NCBI RefSeq assembly: GCF_019710745.1
Contig: NZ_JAHKJW010000004.1
Coordinates: forward strand, 1 to 64,000
DNA: 64,000 nt
Direction of reading: 5' to 3'
Source of the DNA: Streptomyces beigongshangae
GTDB lineage: Bacteria; Actinomycetota; Actinomycetes; Streptomycetales; Streptomycetaceae
In this document: positions 60,004 to 64,000 of the stretch, piece after piece
Position numbering within the stretch: the first letter of the stretch is position 1
How the letters are laid out: each line of letters begins with the position of its first letter
Notes under the pieces: model-generated
What the model was told of the DNA's origin: nothing
Seen by the model: the letters and a program-made list of their open reading frames with translations, nothing else
Databases searched by the model: none
Program-made: the position numbers and the translations under genes

Positions 60004-60915
60004 ATGACCGCGACAGTCAGCACGAGCATCACAGGCAGCACGAGGTACCCGATCCCCGAACTGGGCCCGCCCGGTGTCCACGGGATCTGCTTCAGCTGCG
60101 ACTCGATCAAGGGCATGGACACCGCCGAGGAGACGGCCATCCGGCTCGGCTCCACCGCGACCTGGTACGGCGTCGGAATCCTGGCCACCGACCAGGAACT
60201 GGCGGAGTACTGGGCGGAGTTCTGCCGCCGGCACGGACTGCACGCGCTGTTCCACCCGCTCGACCTGGACGTGTGCGGTACCGACCCGCTCGACGACCGG
60301 CTGCTGCGCTCGATCGGGAAACGCGCCGACGAACTGGGCTCACCCTGGCTCAACATCGACCTGGCGATGTGGGTCCGCGAGGGGGAGACGCTGCTGGAGT
60401 CCCTGGTGCCCATGGCACTCGTCGACGAGGCCGTCGACCGGGCGGTGGACCGGATCAAGCACGCCCAGGACGTCATCGGCCGTCCGCTGACCGTCGAGAA
60501 CGCCCCCTATCCGTTCGTGGTCGGCGACCGGGACATCCTCACCCTGATGACACGGATCGCGGAGCGGGCCGACTGCCTCATGACCATCGACGTCGGGCAC
60601 CTCTACGGACTGAGGACGCAGTGCGGTCTGCCGCCGGTGCTGCCGAGCGACGACGACATCGCCTGGGACCGGGTCGTCGAGGCGCACATGAGCGGCACGT
60701 TCCTGCGCCGCTTCGAGGGCGGGGTGCGCGTGGTCGACGACAAGCACGACTGGCCGGTCGGCGAGGAGGTGTGGGAACTCGCCGACGCGCTGCTCCCCCG
60801 CGCTCCCCGGCTGCGGTCGGTGATGGCCGAGGCGGAGGGCATGAGCGCGGACGAACTGACGAGCAGCGTACGGCGCTTCGCCGCCCGCGCCGACCACTGG
60901 TGGAGCGCCTCGTGA
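60004..60915 (+). CDS. DUF692-like multinuclear iron oxidase (MNIO candidate)
   Basis: 303 aa, TIM-barrel. The MNIO/DUF692 landmarks are visible: HPLDLDVCGTDPLDDRLL, RPLTVENAPYPF (Glu165-Asn166), CLMTIDVGHLYGLR (Asp196, His199), VVEAHMSGTF (Glu, His228) and VVDDKHDWPVGEEVWELADA (His248). Family knowledge: MbnB and TglH, members of this family, use two or three irons to oxidise RiPP residues, mostly Cys. The barrel also resembles xylose-isomerase-like epimerases, so the call is by motif order. Four bases separate it from the radical SAM stop. Confidence 0.75.
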   Translation: MTATVSTSITGSTRYPIPELGPPGVHGICFSCDSIKGMDTAEETAIRLGSTATWYGVGILATDQELAEYWAEFCRRHGLHALFHPLDLDVCGTDPLDDRLLRSIGKRADELGSPWLNIDLAMWVREGETLLESLVPMALVDEAVDRAVDRIKHAQDVIGRPLTVENAPYPFVVGDRDILTLMTRIAERADCLMTIDVGHLYGLRTQCGLPPVLPSDDDIAWDRVVEAHMSGTFLRRFEGGVRVVDDKHDWPVGEEVWELADALLPRAPRLRSVMAEAEGMSADELTSSVRRFAARADHWWSAS

Positions 60916-61787
60916 CCCATGAAACGGTTCTCGACGCCTCCGACGCCTCCGATCCGTCGGCCGCCCCGGCCGCCCCTCTCGACTACGTCAGGGTGACCGA
61001 CACGACTTGGCGCGTCCTCAACGCGACCGCCGGGCGGCGCGCCGAACTGCTCGACGCGCTGCCCCCGGCCGAGCGCGCGGTCGTCGCCGCGGGCACGTCG
61101 GGGCCGGGCTTCGCCATGGAGCAGGCCCGGCGCCGCAAGACCGTCGCCAACGTGCTGAACGTCAGTTTCCCGGTCACCTTCTTCGCGTACTACGGGCGGA
61201 CCGGCGCGGAGGGCCTGCACACCTTCCTGGACAGCGGGTTCTGGCAGCGCAGGCCCGCCCAGCCCGGGTCCGTGTTCCCGCCCGCGGCCACCGCGTCGGC
61301 CGCCTTCGCCGGGTTCCTGCGCGCCTCCGACTGGCTCGCCCGGCAGGAGGACTGGGTCGGCGAGGCCTTCGCCTTCGAGGACGCCCACCTCTTCGGCGGC
61401 GCCACGGCCGGCCCGCGCCCGTGCCCCGCCGGCCGCCCCCGCCTGGTGTCCGGCGCCTGGACCGCGGAGGCCACGTTCGACGTACCCGCGTACGGCGGGC
61501 TGCTGCGCGAGCGGGGCGCCGTCGATCCGTGGACCGAGGCGTTGCTGATGGTCAAACGCCGTCCCGAACCGCTCGCCGTCGTGTCGGTCCCGGCCGGGGA
61601 GCGTATCCGCCGGGTGCGGCTCACGGGTGACACCGTCGCCGCGTTGCGCTGGCTGTGGGACACCGGCGTACCGGTGCCCGAGGGCGCCACCGGGGCGCCC
61701 GCCTACGCGAGGGCGGTCGGTGCCGGACTGGTGGACGCCGCCGGACCGGTGGACACCGCCGGACCGGTGGACGGGGCCGCTCGGTGA
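60912..61787 (+). CDS. Uncharacterised RiPP-cluster protein (possible MNIO partner)
   Basis: 291 aa, family not recognised. It starts at a GTG that overlaps the DUF692 stop and ends overlapping the transporter start, so its product is needed in step with both. Visible features: an Ala/Asp/Ser tail (~1-20), a helical segment (RAELLDALPPAERAVVAAGT), AMEQARRRKTVANVLNVSF, PVTFFAYYGRTGAEGLHTFL, a WQRRPAQPGSVFPPAAT stretch, then DWLARQEDWVGEAFAFEDAH and a C-terminal PVDTAGPVD repeat. Known MNIOs act with an adjacent partner protein (MbnC, TglI); position is the only reason to suggest the same here. Confidence 0.7.
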   Translation: MTHETVLDASDASDPSAAPAAPLDYVRVTDTTWRVLNATAGRRAELLDALPPAERAVVAAGTSGPGFAMEQARRRKTVANVLNVSFPVTFFAYYGRTGAEGLHTFLDSGFWQRRPAQPGSVFPPAATASAAFAGFLRASDWLARQEDWVGEAFAFEDAHLFGGATAGPRPCPAGRPRLVSGAWTAEATFDVPAYGGLLRERGAVDPWTEALLMVKRRPEPLAVVSVPAGERIRRVRLTGDTVAALRWLWDTGVPVPEGATGAPAYARAVGAGLVDAAGPVDTAGPVDGAAR

Positions 61788-63184
61788 CCTCCGGGACCCC
61801 ACGGCCTCCCGACCAGGCTTCCGTTCAGCAGGTCCAGCAGGTCCAGCAGGTCCAGCAGGTCCAGCATGCCGAGCGTGTCCGGCACGTCCGCCGGGGCTAT
61901 CTGCTGGTCTCCGGTCTCGACTGCTTCGCCGACATGCTCCTCACCGTGACGTCGGTCCTGCTGTTGCAGTCGCTGGGCATGGGCTCGGGCGCGGTGTTCG
62001 CCCTGATCGCCGCGGTGTGGATCGTGGAGGGGGTCTCCGAGATCCCCACCGGCGTCCTGGCCGACCTGCTCGGCCGTCGCGTCTCGGTCGCGATCAGCTT
62101 CGTCCTGCGGGCGATCGGCTACGGCGCCCTGTTCTTCAGCGGCGACGTGTACGTCGCCGCCGCCGGGGTCCTCCTCGCCGCGCTGGGCGGCACCTTCGCC
62201 TCCGGCGCCCTGGAGGCGTGGGCCGTGGACGAGACGAGGGCCGGGGATCCGCGCGGCCTGGACCGGCTCTTCGCCCAGGGCAGGATCGCCGAGAACACCG
62301 GCCTCGTCCTGGGCACGCTGGCCGGTGCCGCGCTGGGCACGCTCGACCTGACGCTGCCCCAGATCGTCGCGGGCGTCTGCTGCGCGCTGGCGGCCGTCCT
62401 GTCCCTGCGGCTCATGACCGGCGAATCACGCCCGGACGGGTCGAAAGGCCCGGACCGGACAGACCGTCCTCGTGAGGCGTTCGCCCCGCGACTGCGGGCA
62501 TCGTGCGGCGAGGTCATGACCGGGACCCGGCTCACCCTGCGGGGCGACAAGGTGCTGATCGCCCTGATCGTCGCCACCGCACTGCTGTGGCTGTTCCGGG
62601 GCGTCCCCGGCGTGCAGTGGACGGTGGTGTACGAGGGACTCGTCGGCGGAAACCTGCTGGTGCTCGGTGCCATGCGCAGCGTCGGCTCCCTGCTGGAGAT
62701 CCCGCTGCTCGGCTGGACCCTGAGATTCCAGAAACGCCGGGCCGCCGCGCGCCGGACCGTCATCGTCACCGCTTCCGCGGCCGGCGCCCTCGCCCTCGCC
62801 GGTGCCGCCGTCGTGCGGGAACCGGCCGTCTCCGTCGTCTGTTACGTGTGCTTCTCCACGGCGTTCGGTCTGTGCATGCCCGGTGTGCGGGCGGCCGTGA
62901 ACGAGCGGATCGAGAGCGGGCACCGCGCCACCGTGCTGTCCGTGGCCTCGCTGTTCAACAGCCTGTTCACCGGCGGCGGGCTGGTCCTGACCGGCCTGGC
63001 CGTCGACGGACTCGGCAGCGTCGTCCCGGCCTGGCCGCTCGCGGCGGCCGGCTTCGGCCTCGCGGGCCTGTGGGTGGCGTCCCTGGCCGCGCGCCGGGAC
63101 ACCGCATCCCCCGCCGGACCGACCCGGGAGACGCAGACACCGGCGCCGCCGCCGACGGGCCCTCAAGAGGTGGGCGCGCCATGA
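61784..63184 (+). CDS. MFS transporter of the RiPP cluster
   Basis: 466 aa. A Gln-Val repeat (QQVQQVQQVQQVQHAERVRH) is followed by about 12 membrane helices; EIPTGVLADLLGRRVSVAIS is the MFS motif A between TM2 and TM3. Other helices: VIVTASAAGALALAGAAVVR, FSTAFGLCMPGVRAAVNERI, LFNSLFTGGGLVLTGLAVDG. Sequence type is that of drug/metabolite exporters. As part of the coupled operon (GTGA overlap upstream, ATGA overlap downstream) it would export the mature peptide product or give self-protection. Confidence 0.88.
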   Translation: MTSGTPRPPDQASVQQVQQVQQVQQVQHAERVRHVRRGYLLVSGLDCFADMLLTVTSVLLLQSLGMGSGAVFALIAAVWIVEGVSEIPTGVLADLLGRRVSVAISFVLRAIGYGALFFSGDVYVAAAGVLLAALGGTFASGALEAWAVDETRAGDPRGLDRLFAQGRIAENTGLVLGTLAGAALGTLDLTLPQIVAGVCCALAAVLSLRLMTGESRPDGSKGPDRTDRPREAFAPRLRASCGEVMTGTRLTLRGDKVLIALIVATALLWLFRGVPGVQWTVVYEGLVGGNLLVLGAMRSVGSLLEIPLLGWTLRFQKRRAAARRTVIVTASAAGALALAGAAVVREPAVSVVCYVCFSTAFGLCMPGVRAAVNERIESGHRATVLSVASLFNSLFTGGGLVLTGLAVDGLGSVVPAWPLAAAGFGLAGLWVASLAARRDTASPAGPTRETQTPAPPPTGPQEVGAP

Positions 63185-64000
63185 CCGCCGCCGCTTCTCC
63201 CGTTCCCGCCGCTGCCGACGACGCGTACGTCGAGGACCTGCTCGCCGATCTCCAGCTGGAGCGGGCCGGGCTGCCCGGCCGGAACCGGAATCCGGTACCG
63301 GCGGCCCTGCGAGCCGTCCAGGCCGCCGACGAACTGGACGGCCTGGGTCTTTCCCGGTTCGTCGCCGAGCTCCTGGGCGGGACGGCACCCGTGCCCGCCC
63401 CCACGGCCGTACTCGACCTGGAGGCCGACGAGGAGGGCAGGCGGGCCTCGTACGAGGTCTGGTGCGCGGAGGCGCGCGAGCTGACCGGGGAAGTCTGGCG
63501 GTGGCTGGCCGACCGGCGCCGCGCCTCCGGTGAACTGCCCTGGTGGTGCGGCGGGTCGGCGTTCCCGCTGCCCCGCGAGTCCGTACGGCGGCTCGCCGGG
63601 ATGGCGCCCCCGGTGCCGGACCTCTCGGAGACCGCCGAGACCTGGGCCCACCGAGCCGGACCGACCAGCACGGCCGCCACTACCGCCATCGCGGAGTACA
63701 ACTGGCGCTGGCTGCTGCTGGGCAAGGGGGCGCTGGGGCCGCACGACGGCGGCATCCGGCCGCCGGGACTGCCCGAGCTGAACGAGTTGATCACCCTGCT
63801 CGTCGGAGAGGCACGGCGGCGCGGACTGCTGCCGCTCGCCCACCGGGTGCGGGTGCTGCGGCGCCCGAACACCCCGTCGATGGTCATGCCCGTACGGCTG
63901 CCCGGTTCCTCACTGCTCTCCCTGCCGACCGCCGTCACTCCGGTGACGGTCCAGTACGTGCAGCACGAGCTGGCCCACCTCGCCGAGCACGCGCTGCGTC
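63181..64000 (+). CDS. HExxH-motif protein (putative metallopeptidase), 3' truncated by window
   Basis: 273 codons visible; the gene runs off the right edge. A helical N-terminus (AADDAYVEDLLADLQLERAG) and many Trp (VWRWLADRR, LPWWCGG, YNWRWLLLGKG). Near the edge is VQHELAHLAEHALR, with the zinc-protease HExxH motif at residues 262-266. No M3, M4 or M50 family is recognised, so I do not assign one. The ATGA overlap with the MFS gene places it in the operon. It could be the leader peptidase of the cluster, or a further maturation protein. The third metal ligand, if any, lies beyond the window. Confidence 0.7.
   Translation, partial: MTAAASPVPAAADDAYVEDLLADLQLERAGLPGRNRNPVPAALRAVQAADELDGLGLSRFVAELLGGTAPVPAPTAVLDLEADEEGRRASYEVWCAEARELTGEVWRWLADRRRASGELPWWCGGSAFPLPRESVRRLAGMAPPVPDLSETAETWAHRAGPTSTAATTAIAEYNWRWLLLGKGALGPHDGGIRPPGLPELNELITLLVGEARRRGLLPLAHRVRVLRRPNTPSMVMPVRLPGSSLLSLPTAVTPVTVQYVQHELAHLAEHALR

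Noticed and set aside
58119..60476. 785-codon minus-strand frame opposite the radical SAM gene
   Set aside because: Antisense shadow; the plus-strand protein carries intact cluster-binding and B12 motifs.

Overview
The window reads as a piece of a Streptomyces (or close actinomycete) chromosome. It is very GC-rich, start codons are often GTG, stop/start overlaps of the ATGA and GTGA type are common, and the gene content is typical: three PknB-type Ser/Thr kinases, a bacterial proteasome activator, a mycothiol-dependent isomerase-family protein, paired branched-chain keto-acid dehydrogenase clusters and long inverted-repeat terminators. Two ParB-binding parS palindromes (21657-21670 and 55055-55070) suggest the window lies in the origin-proximal core. 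From memory, the core gene order resembles the fhaA-to-aspS stretch of S. coelicolor; I could not check this.

Layout. 1-5.6 kb: partial fhaA, tRNA-Leu(CAG), an azoreductase/HxlR divergent pair, a DUF2252 protein and a J-domain protein. 5.7-10.6 kb: rhodanese, acyl-CoA dehydrogenase, DUF5819 plus HTTM membrane proteins and a TrmH-type RNA methylase. 10.7-19.2 kb: catabolic block with paaN, a paaH-like 3-hydroxyacyl-CoA dehydrogenase, its TetR regulator, a BkdR-like Lrp regulator and the first bkd E1alpha-E1beta-E2 operon. 19.3-23.8 kb: a MobA-like nucleotidyltransferase, moeA, a K+ channel and a quinone oxidoreductase. 23.9-30.2 kb: Bpa proteasome activator, two divergent Ser/Thr kinases, a PPOX protein and a LuxR response regulator. 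30.6-34.3 kb: second bkd operon. 34.4-45.7 kb: a K15-like DD-peptidase, GntR/MFS pair, HSL-type hydrolase, a lectin-domain Ser/Thr kinase, MDMPI-family enzyme, carbon-nitrogen hydrolase, LURP-one-like protein, GlxA regulator, cupin and DUF6458. 45.9-56.9 kb: M18 aminopeptidase, large acyl-CoA dehydrogenase, SseB-family protein, pirin, AI-2E-family permease, PAS/GAF/SpoIIE phosphatase and aspS.

57.7-64.0 kb is the accessory highlight: a tightly packed operon that looks like a RiPP (ribosomally made, post-translationally modified peptide) pathway. It has a 56-aa candidate precursor, an intergenic hairpin, a PqqD-like recognition protein, a cobalamin-binding radical SAM enzyme, a DUF692 (MNIO-like) oxidase, an unrecognised partner-sized protein, an MFS exporter and an HExxH protein cut by the window edge. 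I do not recognise this combination as a described RiPP class.

Regulatory links visible in the DNA: an 18-bp dyad at 12532-12549 in front of the 3-hydroxyacyl-CoA dehydrogenase/TetR pair recurs with 16 of 18 identical bases in front of the first bkd operon (15421-15438), so one TetR regulator may control both. A 40-bp nested palindrome lies in front of the second bkd operon.
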